Positions 14,388 to 22,785 of a DNA stretch of 64,000 bases are shown here, one piece after another; the stretch's first letter is position 1; the number at the start of each line of letters is the position of its first letter. The notes under the pieces are model-generated. The model did not search any database. It saw nothing but the letters and a program-made list of their open reading frames with translations, and was not told the origin of the DNA. This stretch comes from Alphaproteobacteria bacterium. Lineage in GTDB: Bacteria > Pseudomonadota > Alphaproteobacteria > ATCC43930 > CGMCC-115725. Position numbers and translations under genes: made by a program. The DNA lies in the NCBI GenBank assembly GCA_028871455.1, contig JAGWNF010000001.1, positions 170,349 through 234,348 of the forward strand, written 5' to 3'.

Positions 14388-15889
14388 TGGCCGCCCTCGC
14401 CGGGCCGATAGCCTTTGAAGTCGTGCAGGAAACGCGCCACGTAGTCCCGCGACGTGCCGCCACCAAGCGGAATGATCACGTGCTGGACCGGCCCGGCGGC
14501 GGCGAAGCGGTTGAGAACGCGCTGGATGTTCTCGGGATGGTGGCTCACCAGCACGAAATCCCGCCCCACGTCGGCCTCGGGATGTGCTTCGAGATCGAAC
14601 TGGTCGTTGATTTGGCGGCTGTCCCCGTTCCACTTCAGCGCGTCGAACGGATGCGGATGCACGTAGTACATCAGCACCGCCAGATCCTCGCGGTCGTCCG
14701 ACAACAGCAGCGCATTCGGGTGCTGCGCCAGGATGCCGCCGATGGCGATCCCGAGCCGGTGCCAGCCCCGCAAGCGATGCAGCGCATCGTAGCGCGCCGG
14801 CGGGCTGTAGCCCGCGGCTCGCGCCGCGTCATAGCCGGTAAAGACGACGACGGACGCGAGCAAGTCGATCGCCACGGCCGCGGCGATCCAGCGTCCATGA
14901 CCGCCGCCGAGCAGCCAGGCGCAGACTAGGATGGCGGCCGACACGTAGACCGGTGCCGCCCAGTTGGGCTCGGCGTGGGTGATGAAACTGACGACCATCA
15001 TCATCGCCAACGTCGGTAGCGCGAAGATCGCCAGCAGCGCCGCCGGCCGCGACGTCAAAGCACGGCGCGCCTTAAATGCGATCAGCAGCAGCGCCGCAAA
15101 TCCAATCGGACCGAAGACGGCGAACTGCGAGCCGACGAATTCGAGGAGATGCGACGGGTTGAACAACGCGCCGTGCGATTCGGCATTCTCGCCGGTGTGA
15201 TGGTACGAGACGAAGCCATGCTGCGCGTTCCAGACGAAATTCGGCGCGTAGATCAGCAACGCCAAGCCGGTGGCGAGAAAAAACCGGCCGAGATGACGGC
15301 GCTCATCGCAGAAAACCAGCAGATAAATGAGCGCCGAGGCCAGCCAATAGGCCATCGCGTATTTGGAGAGCAGGCCGAAGCCGGCGGCGATCCCGACGGC
15401 CCACCACCAGCGCTCGCCGCCGGCCTCGCGCGCGCGCACGAAGGCGTAGAGCGCGACCGCCCAGCACAGCAGCAACGGCGCGTCAGTCGAGATCAACGCC
15501 GCCGACGCCGACACGCCGGGCAAGGTGACATAGAGCAATGCCGACCAGAAGCCGGTGCGCGCATCGTAGAGGCGTTCGGCGACGCGGAATACGACCAGTG
15601 CGGCGGCGAAATGCAACAGCGGCGCCGACAACCGGATCGCGCCCTCACTGTCACCGAATACGTGCGTGGTGAGAGCGATGAGCCAGGCGACGACGGGCGG
15701 CTTCGAGTAGTAGCCGAAGGCCGGGTGCAACGACCACAGCCAGTATTGCGCCTCGTCAGGATAGAGGTCGGCGCCCCCATAGGCGAGCCAGGCGAGGCGC
15801 AGGACGGTGACGACGAACACGGCATTGACGGCATAGAACCAGTAGCGCTCGTCGCTGACGGATTTCGCCGCGTGGTTGCCGAATGCCAT
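14384..15889 (-). CDS. Glycosyltransferase family 39 (ArnT/PMT-like) membrane protein
   Basis: A 501-residue polytopic protein. The first periplasmic loop contains the catalytic acidic motif LYPDEAQYWLWS, followed by YYSKPPVVAWL, as in ArnT-type transferases that use polyprenyl-phosphate sugars. About ten hydrophobic segments follow, then a soluble C-terminal domain (from about residue 360) ending in a His-rich tail. It is likely to move a sugar onto lipid A, another lipid or a protein on the periplasmic side; the acceptor is unknown. It is convergent with the tandem PAP2 phosphatase, with overlapping stop codons, and divergent from the 642-residue unknown gene. Confidence 0.9.
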   Translation of the reverse strand: MAFGNHAAKSVSDERYWFYAVNAVFVVTVLRLAWLAYGGADLYPDEAQYWLWSLHPAFGYYSKPPVVAWLIALTTHVFGDSEGAIRLSAPLLHFAAALVVFRVAERLYDARTGFWSALLYVTLPGVSASAALISTDAPLLLCWAVALYAFVRAREAGGERWWWAVGIAAGFGLLSKYAMAYWLASALIYLLVFCDERRHLGRFFLATGLALLIYAPNFVWNAQHGFVSYHHTGENAESHGALFNPSHLLEFVGSQFAVFGPIGFAALLLIAFKARRALTSRPAALLAIFALPTLAMMMVVSFITHAEPNWAAPVYVSAAILVCAWLLGGGHGRWIAAAVAIDLLASVVVFTGYDAARAAGYSPPARYDALHRLRGWHRLGIAIGGILAQHPNALLLSDDREDLAVLMYYVHPHPFDALKWNGDSRQINDQFDLEAHPEADVGRDFVLVSHHPENIQRVLNRFAAAGPVQHVIIPLGGGTSRDYVARFLHDFKGYRPGEGGH

Positions 15890-16002
15890 GGGCGGCGAGA
15901 CTAGCTTCGGCTCGCCGGACTGACCACCCCATTGCGGCGTGCCGCCGCACCCGCGTCGGCGCGGCGAAGGGGGTAGCCATCGGCCAGCCCGCTTGCTAAG
16001 TC

Positions 16003-17931
16003 ATGGGCGCGCAGGCGCTCATGCAACTCGACATCGAGACCTTCAGCAACGTGCGGGGCGGCAACGCTTTTTTCAAGGCGGTGACGCATCCGCTGGCGGC
16101 AGAACGTGGCCGTGTGCTGTTCGCGCGACTGGCACGGATGAAGCGCGTTGCCATCTACGATCCGGAGAATTGCGTCGGTGCGCTCGGCCAGCTGTACGAT
16201 CTTTCGGGTATCCCCGTCGCTGGACTCTATGCACAGGACGTGACGGCGATCGGGCGTACCGCGCTCGGCCAACGTGCGCAGCCGGTGACGGCGCTGAGGG
16301 ACAGCGGCGCGGACGCCGTGCTAGTCGCGTGCTTCGACGCCGAACGTGTGACCGCGCACATCCGCCACCTGCTGCCGGAGGGCGCAACGGTCGCCAGTCT
16401 CGATGCGCTCCGCTTGCCCGACGCGATGGTGACGAACCGCGGGCGTTATCTCGATCCGATCAACTTCACCACCAATTTCGTATTCTTCCGCGACGCCGAA
16501 GGGCTGTCGACGCGGCTGGTCACGGCGAATTACTGGTCGGGTTATGGCGCCGCGGCTGTCGTACTGTGGTGCGTCCTTTTCGACGGCGCCGGCCGTGAGA
16601 TCGCGCGCTGGGACGAGACGTTGCCGCCGGGCGCCGGTAGCGTCGTCATCGACAGCTGGACGGTGCGCCGGCGTTTCGGCCTCGGTGACTTCGCCGGCCA
16701 GATTTTCCTGCACGCCGTCGGCGCCGCCGGACACGACGTCGTGAAATACGCGCTCGACGTTTACGGCGAAGGTGCGAGCCCGGCGAGTCTGTCGTGCACC
16801 CACGACGCCAATTCTTGGCCGTCGGCCCTCTATGCCGGGCTGCCTGCGCCGAACGACGGCGAAACCGTCACGCTCTGGGTCCAGAATTCGATGCCCTGTG
16901 CGATTCCATCCGGCTCCGTTGGACTCAACCTGATGGGCGATGCGGCCATCACCTATGTGGCGGAGGCAATTCCTGCGTTCGCGAGCCGTGCGCTCGATGT
17001 CGCGACGCTACTGCCCAAGGCGCGTTGGCCGCAGCAGATCGAGATGCAAGCCGGCAAATACCTCGTCCGGCCGCGCTACGAGGTGCGCGGTCGCGGCCGG
17101 CTGCGCATCGCGCACGTGAACGTCGAACGCTCGGATCTGAAGCCCGATCCGAAGATCGCCGAGCTCGGTAACTTGCTCGGTAAAGGCTATTTGCTCCCGG
17201 CGCCCGTGTTGCCGCGCGCGTCCTGGCGCTCGATCGCCCTGCCGACGCCGATGTCGACGGCGCAACAGGACCTGCCGGTTGCGTTGATCGTCTATGACCG
17301 CCGCGGTCGCGAAGCGGCACGGCATGGTTTCGGCCGTTTGGCGCGCCACGACTCGGTAGCAGTCGACGTCGACTCGTTGCTCAACGGCGCCAAGCTGCCC
17401 GACGACTATGGTCACATGGAGCTGGTCTACGACTTCGCGCAGGGTGGTAGCGCCGACGGCTGGCTGCATGCGCTCTTCCGCTACGAGGATCGAGTCAGCG
17501 GCCACGCGGCCGAAACCAGCTTCGGCGCACATGTGTTCAACACCGTGCTCATCTATAACGGCGAGCCGCAATCCTATGCCGGCCGGCCGCCGGGACTATC
17601 GACGCGGCTGTTTCTGCGGCTTGGTGACGCGCCGCATGACACGCTTTGCCATCTGATCTATCCGGCGTCGACGCCCTGGCATGCCGAAAGCGCGACCGAC
17701 TTGGTCCTACACGACCACGCCGGCCGCGAGATTGCACGCGAGCGCATGACGATCGCGTGCTCCGGCTCGCGGTTCTTCCGCTACCACGAGGTTTTCGACG
17801 CCAGGACACGCGAGCGCGCCGGTGAATCGGCTTATATCGTGGTGCGCGACACCACCTGCCGGCTTTTCGGCTATCATGGCCTGATCGGACGCGACGGCGC
17901 TTTCAGTCTCGACCACATGTTCGGCTTCTGA
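16003..17931 (+). CDS. Large protein of unknown family (642 residues)
   Basis: I do not recognise this family. The N-terminal 130 residues look like a Rossmann-type alternating fold (MKRVAIYDPENCVGALGQL, then GADAVLVACFDAERV, then GATVASLDALRLP), similar in rhythm to the small nucleotide- or CoA-binding domains attached to sugar enzymes. After about residue 150 the chain is rich in beta strands with repeated aromatic and GR pairs, e.g. VVLWCVLFDGAGREIARW, LPVALIVYDRRGREAARHG and TDLVLHDHAGREIARERM. These look like three or more related beta-sandwich units. There is no signal peptide or membrane helix. The start could be 16003 or 16021. It ends one base before trxB starts, so the two are probably cotranscribed. 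Confidence 0.85.
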   Translation: MGAQALMQLDIETFSNVRGGNAFFKAVTHPLAAERGRVLFARLARMKRVAIYDPENCVGALGQLYDLSGIPVAGLYAQDVTAIGRTALGQRAQPVTALRDSGADAVLVACFDAERVTAHIRHLLPEGATVASLDALRLPDAMVTNRGRYLDPINFTTNFVFFRDAEGLSTRLVTANYWSGYGAAAVVLWCVLFDGAGREIARWDETLPPGAGSVVIDSWTVRRRFGLGDFAGQIFLHAVGAAGHDVVKYALDVYGEGASPASLSCTHDANSWPSALYAGLPAPNDGETVTLWVQNSMPCAIPSGSVGLNLMGDAAITYVAEAIPAFASRALDVATLLPKARWPQQIEMQAGKYLVRPRYEVRGRGRLRIAHVNVERSDLKPDPKIAELGNLLGKGYLLPAPVLPRASWRSIALPTPMSTAQQDLPVALIVYDRRGREAARHGFGRLARHDSVAVDVDSLLNGAKLPDDYGHMELVYDFAQGGSADGWLHALFRYEDRVSGHAAETSFGAHVFNTVLIYNGEPQSYAGRPPGLSTRLFLRLGDAPHDTLCHLIYPASTPWHAESATDLVLHDHAGREIARERMTIACSGSRFFRYHEVFDARTRERAGESAYIVVRDTTCRLFGYHGLIGRDGAFSLDHMFGF

Positions 17932-17932
17932 C

Positions 17933-18901
17933 ATGGCACAACGCCACCACACCAAATTCCTGATCATCGGTGCCGGCCCGGCCGGCTACACGGCGGCCAT
18001 CTACGCCGCGCGGGCCAATCTGAAGCCGATCCTGGTGCAGGGACTCACGCCTGGCGGCCAGCTCACAATCACCACCGATGTCGAGAACTATCCCGGATTT
18101 GCCAAGGCGGTGCAGGGACCATGGCTGATGGAGCAGATGCAAGAGCAGGCGGCGCATGTCGGCACCACGCTGGTCCACGACATCATCGTCAAGGCCGACC
18201 TGTCGAAGCGGCCGTTCCATTGCGTCGGCGATTCCGGCGACGAGTACGTCGCCGCGACTCTCGCCGTCTGCACTGGCGCCGAGGCGCGCTGGCTGGGCGT
18301 GCCGGGCGAAACGCTGCTGCGCGGCGCGGGCGTCTCGGCATGCGCGACCTGTGATGGGTTCTTCTTTCGCGGCAAGGAGGTGGTTGTCGTGGGCGGCGGC
18401 AATACTGCGGTCGAGGAAGCGCTCTATTTGACGCACCACGCCACCAAGGTGACGGTGATGCACCGCCGCGACCAACTGCGCGCGGAGAAAATTCTCCAGG
18501 CGCGGCTCTTCGCCAATTCGAAAGTCACCATGGTCTGGAACAGCGTCATCGAAGAGATCCTCGGCGGTGGCCAGCCCGCGCATGTCACCGGCGTCCGGGT
18601 CAAGAACGTCAAGACGGGCGGCATTTCTAACCTCGCCTGCGACGGCGTATTCGTCGCTATCGGCCATGACCCGGTCACTGGCCTGTTCAAGAATCAGCTC
18701 AAGATGGATGCGGCCGGTTATCTGATCACCAAGCCGGATTCAACCGCGACCGACATTCCTGGCGTCTTCGCCGCCGGCGACGTCAAGGACAAGGTCTTTC
18801 GCCAGGCGGTGACGGCCGCCGGCATGGGCTGCATGGCCGCGCTCGAAGCCGAGAAGTTCCTCGCGGCGCAAGAGGCCGGCGCTCTGCGTGCCGCGGAATA
18901 G
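17933..18901 (+). CDS. trxB: Thioredoxin-disulfide reductase TrxB
   Basis: A 322-residue flavoprotein that passes electrons from NADPH to thioredoxin. The FAD-binding GAGPAG is at residues 13-18, the redox-active pair is Cys137 and Cys140 (ACATCDG), the NADPH-binding GGGNTAVEEAL follows, and the C-terminal FAD motif is GVFAAGDVKD. Length and motif order are those of the low-molecular-weight bacterial type. It starts one base after the stop of the unknown 642-residue gene and is followed six bases later by a LysR regulator, so all three may share a message. Confidence 0.97.
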   Translation: MAQRHHTKFLIIGAGPAGYTAAIYAARANLKPILVQGLTPGGQLTITTDVENYPGFAKAVQGPWLMEQMQEQAAHVGTTLVHDIIVKADLSKRPFHCVGDSGDEYVAATLAVCTGAEARWLGVPGETLLRGAGVSACATCDGFFFRGKEVVVVGGGNTAVEEALYLTHHATKVTVMHRRDQLRAEKILQARLFANSKVTMVWNSVIEEILGGGQPAHVTGVRVKNVKTGGISNLACDGVFVAIGHDPVTGLFKNQLKMDAAGYLITKPDSTATDIPGVFAAGDVKDKVFRQAVTAAGMGCMAALEAEKFLAAQEAGALRAAE

Positions 18902-18907
18902 GCGCCG

Positions 18908-19801
18908 ATGGACTGGGACAAGCTGCGGGTCTTCCACGCGGTCGCCGAAGCCGGGAGCTTCACGCATGCGGGTGAAGCGCTCAATCTCTCGCAGTCGGCG
19001 GTGAGCCGGCAGATCAGCGCGCTCGAGGATAGCCTCTCGGTGCCGCTGTTTCACCGCCACGCGCGCGGTCTGATCCTGACCGAGCAGGGCGACCTGCTCT
19101 ACCGCACGGCGCGCGAAGTCTTCGCCAAGCTGGCGATGACCGAATCGATGCTCACGGAATCCAAGGATCGGCCGAAGGGACCATTGAAGGTGACGACGAC
19201 CGTCGCTTTCGGCGCATCGTGGCTGACGCCGCGCGTGCGCGAATTCGTCGATCTCTATCCCGAGATCGAGGTCAGCCTCGCGCTCGACGACAGCGAACTC
19301 GACCTATCGATGCGCGAGGCCGATGTGGCGATTCGCATGTCGCCTCCGCGTCAACCGGATTTGGTGCAGCGCCATCTATTGACGGTCCGCTATCTCGCTT
19401 ACGCGTCGCCCGAATACCTGAAAAAGCACGGTACGCCGCGCAATCCCGAAGACCTCGACAAGCACCGCATCATCGTCTACGGGCCCGAAGCGCGGCCGGT
19501 GCGCAACGTCAACTGGGTGCTCGAGGCCGGCGCGCGGCCAGGCTACGAACGACGACCGATTCTGGCAGTGAACAATCTTTACGCCATCGCGCAAGCGATC
19601 CAAGCCGGTCTGGGCATCGGTGCGCTGCCCGATTTCATGATCGCCGAAAGCCACAACCTCGTGCGCGTTCTGCCCGAGGTGAAGCCGGTCGAGGCCGCCG
19701 CCTACTTCGTTTATCCCGAGGAACTGCGCAATTCAAAACGCATCGCGGTGTTCCGCGATTTCCTGCTGCACAAGGTCGGCGAGAACCGTAACGGCGGCTG
19801 A
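18908..19801 (+). CDS. LysR family transcriptional regulator
   Basis: A 297-residue regulator. The N-terminal helix-turn-helix reads MDWDKLRVFHAVAEAGSFTHAG and LSQSAVSRQISALE; the C-terminal part is a periplasmic-binding-like effector domain (LKVTTTVAFGASWLTPRV, AIQAGLGIGALPDFM). It is tightly linked to trxB, a pairing seen in several alphaproteobacteria, which suggests but does not prove a redox-related role. No target site is evident because the gene sits inside a polycistronic run. Confidence 0.94.
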   Translation: MDWDKLRVFHAVAEAGSFTHAGEALNLSQSAVSRQISALEDSLSVPLFHRHARGLILTEQGDLLYRTAREVFAKLAMTESMLTESKDRPKGPLKVTTTVAFGASWLTPRVREFVDLYPEIEVSLALDDSELDLSMREADVAIRMSPPRQPDLVQRHLLTVRYLAYASPEYLKKHGTPRNPEDLDKHRIIVYGPEARPVRNVNWVLEAGARPGYERRPILAVNNLYAIAQAIQAGLGIGALPDFMIAESHNLVRVLPEVKPVEAAAYFVYPEELRNSKRIAVFRDFLLHKVGENRNGG

Positions 19802-19920
19802 ACCGCCCGCCGACAGCTGTAAAGAACACCGGCACTCGACTTCAGTATCGGACGCGCGCTAACCTTAATGAAGATTAACGGGTCGGTGCGGCACGAAGGA
19901 ACCGCGCCTCGAGGATGATG

Positions 19921-20307
19921 ATGCGCGATCGTTGGCCGATGTTCATCGCCCTGACCGTGTCGAGCCTGGCCGTGGTTGCCACGGGCATTACGGGCGGGCT
20001 CGCGTTTACCATGGGCACGCAACCGGCTGTGCTCACCCTCGGCGCAACCGGTATCGTCGTCGCCTCCGCCGGTCTACTGGCGGTGGTCCGCTGGATGCTG
20101 GATGCGGAGGCGATCTATCCCGATTACCGCTATCGCCGCGCCTTGGCGACGGGCTTGGTATCTTTGACCGCCGCGACGACAGGCGATGATGCGCCGCCAC
20201 CGCCGGCGGCCGGGCGCACGCAGCCACTGCGGCCTGAGGGCCTCGGCGATAACGTCGTAATCTTCGATGTCGCTCGCGCCCGGCGAAAGCGCCCCCGCAC
20301 ACGCTGA
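19921..20307 (+). CDS. Small membrane protein of unknown function
   Basis: A 128-residue protein with two hydrophobic helices (roughly residues 8-32 and 38-60), a short basic segment, and a proline- and arginine-rich C-terminal tail (APPPPAAGRTQP ... RARRKRPRTR). Three ATG codons in a row occur at 19915, 19918 and 19921. The Shine-Dalgarno GAGG lies at 19911-19914, so only the third has normal spacing, and I chose it. The family is not recognised. It stands alone between LysR and the HPr-rel-A-type cassette. Confidence 0.7.
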   Translation: MRDRWPMFIALTVSSLAVVATGITGGLAFTMGTQPAVLTLGATGIVVASAGLLAVVRWMLDAEAIYPDYRYRRALATGLVSLTAATTGDDAPPPPAAGRTQPLRPEGLGDNVVIFDVARARRKRPRTR

Positions 20308-20460
20308 CGTTGTCCGGCGGTCGCCGGCACGGCAGGGTTAAAAGAGCTTCACCGTGTTGCGCTGATTCGTCCATTTTTTACCAAAAGCCAATCTTGCTTT
20401 ACGGTCCTTTATCGGGTTTCGCGTTAGAACCGGTACTCAACGCGGCGATCCGACGAGCCC

Positions 20461-21072
20461 ATGAGCAAGCGACGCGATACGACCGACTCTGCACGCCGTG
20501 ACAGCGGGCTGAAATCACCGACCCGCCGGGTAATTCTCGGCGGCATTCCGGTCGCCGTGACGCTGGCCAGCAAACCAGCGCTGGCGATGACCGGCGAATG
20601 CTCCGTATCGAACGCGCTGTCCGGCAATTTGTCGCATCCCCTGCCCGAAGGCACGAATTGCGGCCTGACGCCCGAAAGCTGGATCAAGCTCGCAGGCACC
20701 GAGCAGCTGTGGTCGCGTACCGGCTTTGCGCCGTCGACCAGCTTCCTTTCGGCGTGTGGCGCGCAACCCTTCGGTACCCAATGGACATGCGGCGATCAGT
20801 CGTTGCTCGCGGCGTTGGAAGGCGACCTGACCGTCGGCTGCAAGATCGGCAAGGATACCGCCACGCTCGATGCCACCCGGTTCGGCGCGCAACTCGCCGC
20901 AGCGATTCTCAACGCGGGCTGCTTCTCGCCCACCAACTATCCCGAGACGGTATCGCAAATCCGCAATCTCGTGGCCACGATCTGGTCGAGCCAACCGACG
21001 ACGCGAAACATCGCGCAGTCCGAGCTCGACGCCGCCACCGACCGCGTTTCATCCCTCAACATCAACTCGTAG
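20461..21072 (+). CDS. Tat-exported six-cysteine protein, candidate client of the HPr-rel-A-type cassette
   Basis: A 203-residue protein of unknown family. The N terminus has a twin-arginine motif (SPTRRVILGG, Arg22-Arg23), a modest hydrophobic core and a likely signal peptidase site after KPALA (residue 42). The mature part contains six cysteines, an even number consistent with disulfides outside the cytoplasm, and Trp-containing segments. The chain ends SSLNINS. It is seven bases upstream of a PqqD-like gene and in the same direction as the kinase gene after that, so the three look like one operon. Its role as a substrate of that pair is inference only. Confidence 0.75.
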   Translation: MSKRRDTTDSARRDSGLKSPTRRVILGGIPVAVTLASKPALAMTGECSVSNALSGNLSHPLPEGTNCGLTPESWIKLAGTEQLWSRTGFAPSTSFLSACGAQPFGTQWTCGDQSLLAALEGDLTVGCKIGKDTATLDATRFGAQLAAAILNAGCFSPTNYPETVSQIRNLVATIWSSQPTTRNIAQSELDAATDRVSSLNINS

Positions 21073-21078
21073 GCTCGC

Positions 21079-21384
21079 GTGACTGCGCCCGCGTCGACCT
21101 GCCCGACTGCCGAGACTTGGCAAATCGCCGCCGAGATCGATTGGCGCAGCTGGGACAGCGAGATCGTCGCCTATAACGGCCGGACCGGTGACACGCACCA
21201 TTTCGCGGATTTCGCCGCGTGGCTGTTCACTCGCCTGGCGCGACAGCCGGCAGATGCGGCGGCCCTGGCGGCGGCCGCGACCCAGGCCGTCGAACTGCGG
21301 TCCGGCGAGCTGCCCCGCGTAACGGTCGATCGCACGCTCGCGTTGTTCTGCCAGTTCGATCTGCTCGACCGAATCGCGGTTTGA
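21079..21384 (+). CDS. PqqD family protein, HPr-rel-A system type
   Basis: A 101-residue protein with the PqqD-like winged-helix layout: IDWRSWDSEIVAYNGRTGDTHHFADFAAWLFTRL followed by a helical half and a C-terminal LCQFDLLDRI-like end (here LFCQFDLLDRIAV). PqqD-type domains bind peptide leaders or act as chaperones for enzymes that modify peptides. The family form found beside HprK-related kinases is known by its pairing rather than by a tested function. The GTG start is seven bases after the upstream stop, and the kinase ATG is two bases after its own stop. Confidence 0.82.
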   Translation: MTAPASTCPTAETWQIAAEIDWRSWDSEIVAYNGRTGDTHHFADFAAWLFTRLARQPADAAALAAAATQAVELRSGELPRVTVDRTLALFCQFDLLDRIAV

Positions 21385-21386
21385 CG

Positions 21387-22256
21387 ATGTGGTGCGAGAC
21401 CGTCCATCTTCGGCTCGGTCCATTCACGGCGGCGCTTTCGACTGCTTTCGGCGACGTCGTGACCGCGCTCGAGCGGCTCTATCCGCCGCAGTTCCGCGAA
21501 TGCAAGGGCGACTTCAGCGATTTTCACGTGCAGCTGGTGCCGGGCAAGGGCATGCGCCGCTACGTGCGACCGCAAGCACGACTGCTTATCGACGGCCAGG
21601 ATCCCTTCAAGCCGCTGCCGGCAAATCAGGCATTGCCGTTGATCGAATGGGGACTCAATTATGCGATCGCCGGCTTGGCGCATCAGTATCTGATCGTGCA
21701 TGCCGCGGTAATCGAGAAACATGGTCGTGTCGCCATGCTGCCAGGCGCACCCGGCTCGGGCAAAAGCACGCTTGCGGCGGGGCTCGTGCATTGCGGTTGG
21801 CGGCTGTTGTCGGACGAGCTCGCTTTAATCCGCCGCGACGACGGACGTGTCGTGCCGCTAGCGAGGCCGATCAATCTCAAGAACGAGTCGATCGACGTGC
21901 TGAAAGCCTTCGCGCCCGACGCGGTATTCAGCGATCCGGTCGCCGATACCGTCAAGGGAACAGTCGCCTTGATGCGCGCGCCTGACGACAGCCTGACACG
22001 CGTCGACGAAAGCGCACCAATCGGCTGGATCGTGTTCCCGCGCTGGCGCGCCGATGCGGCGGCAGCGTTTACGCCGTTCTCAAAGGCGGCCGGCTTGATC
22101 GAGATCGGCCATCACGCGATGAACTACAGCCTGCACGGCGCTCAAGGCTTTGGGCTATTGAGTGAAATTCTCGAGCGAAGCGGCTGCTACCGCTTCGTCT
22201 ACGCTAACCTCAACGATGCAGCGCGCGCGTTCGACGCGCTCGCCGCTGCCGCGTGA
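21387..22256 (+). CDS. HprK-related kinase A
   Basis: A 289-residue protein with the P-loop kinase core of HPr kinase. Walker A is GAPGSGKST at residues 120-128, preceded by LIVHAAVIEK, and the acidic LLSDELALI follows near residue 142. The N-terminal 90 residues are specific to this family and have no counterpart in HprK. Classical HPr kinase phosphorylates a serine in the phosphocarrier HPr; here no HPr or PTS gene is nearby and the true substrate is unknown. It is the last gene of the apparent three-gene operon. Related kinases in lasso-peptide clusters phosphorylate a C-terminal serine of the precursor, which gives a testable parallel. Confidence 0.85.
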   Translation: MWCETVHLRLGPFTAALSTAFGDVVTALERLYPPQFRECKGDFSDFHVQLVPGKGMRRYVRPQARLLIDGQDPFKPLPANQALPLIEWGLNYAIAGLAHQYLIVHAAVIEKHGRVAMLPGAPGSGKSTLAAGLVHCGWRLLSDELALIRRDDGRVVPLARPINLKNESIDVLKAFAPDAVFSDPVADTVKGTVALMRAPDDSLTRVDESAPIGWIVFPRWRADAAAAFTPFSKAAGLIEIGHHAMNYSLHGAQGFGLLSEILERSGCYRFVYANLNDAARAFDALAAAA

Positions 22257-22276
22257 CCGCGATGACCGCGATCAAC

Positions 22277-22513
22277 TCAGCGCCACACCGGCTTGCCGAG
22301 ATAGATCTGCGATGGATCGCTGAGCGCACCGGCGGTGGCGCCGAGCGCACCGCCGAATACCGCGCCGGTCAGCGGCATCCCGACCGCCGCGCCGGCCAGG
22401 GCGCCAACGCCGGCGCCCATGACGCCGCCGCTCAAGGCGCGATCGCCCGGGCTCGACCCGCAGCCGGCGAGCAACAGCCCGCCCGCAACCACCAAAATGG
22501 CCATACGACGCAT
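22277..22513 (-). CDS. Small glycine-zipper lipoprotein
   Basis: A 78-residue protein with a lipoprotein signal (LLLAGC lipobox, Cys around residue 17) and a glycine-zipper segment (GGVMGAGVGALAGAAVGMP and further G-x3-G repeats) like YMGG or osmotically inducible outer-membrane lipoproteins. GGGGAG lies seven bases before the chosen ATG; an in-frame start 15 bases upstream would put the ribosome site inside the gene. The prolipoprotein would be processed by Lgt, encoded at 48006. It is convergent with the kinase gene and has its own promoter. Confidence 0.85.
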   Translation of the reverse strand: MRRMAILVVAGGLLLAGCGSSPGDRALSGGVMGAGVGALAGAAVGMPLTGAVFGGALGATAGALSDPSQIYLGKPVWR

Positions 22514-22544
22514 GAGTTCACTCCCCAAAGGCCGAAAGCGCGCG

Positions 22545-22574
22545 AGTATAGGGCGTCGATTTTTTGGAATACAA
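22545..22574 (-). promoter_or_regulatory. Sigma-70 promoter of the glycine-zipper lipoprotein gene
   Basis: On the minus strand TTGTAT (22569-22574) and TATACT (22545-22550) are separated by 18 bp. Transcription would begin near 22538, giving a short leader that includes the GGGGAG ribosome site before the ATG at 22513. The whole 22530-22690 stretch is AT-rich compared with its surroundings, as expected of a promoter region. Confidence 0.6.
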
Positions 22575-22785
22575 GAGTCTCATATAAGTCAATTGGTTGT
22601 ATGTTCGACTTAAAGTCACACAAGAGCAGAATCGAGCTAAATCAAGCAGTTACGCCGATTTCCGATTCGTGCCATCTGCGGGCGCGCCCCGGAACCGGCT
22701 TAGAAACGACGAATCGGGGACCCAGCGAGAACCGCGTCTGTACCGAAGGATGCCATCGACGCCACCCGCACCACGGAGAGTTCAG

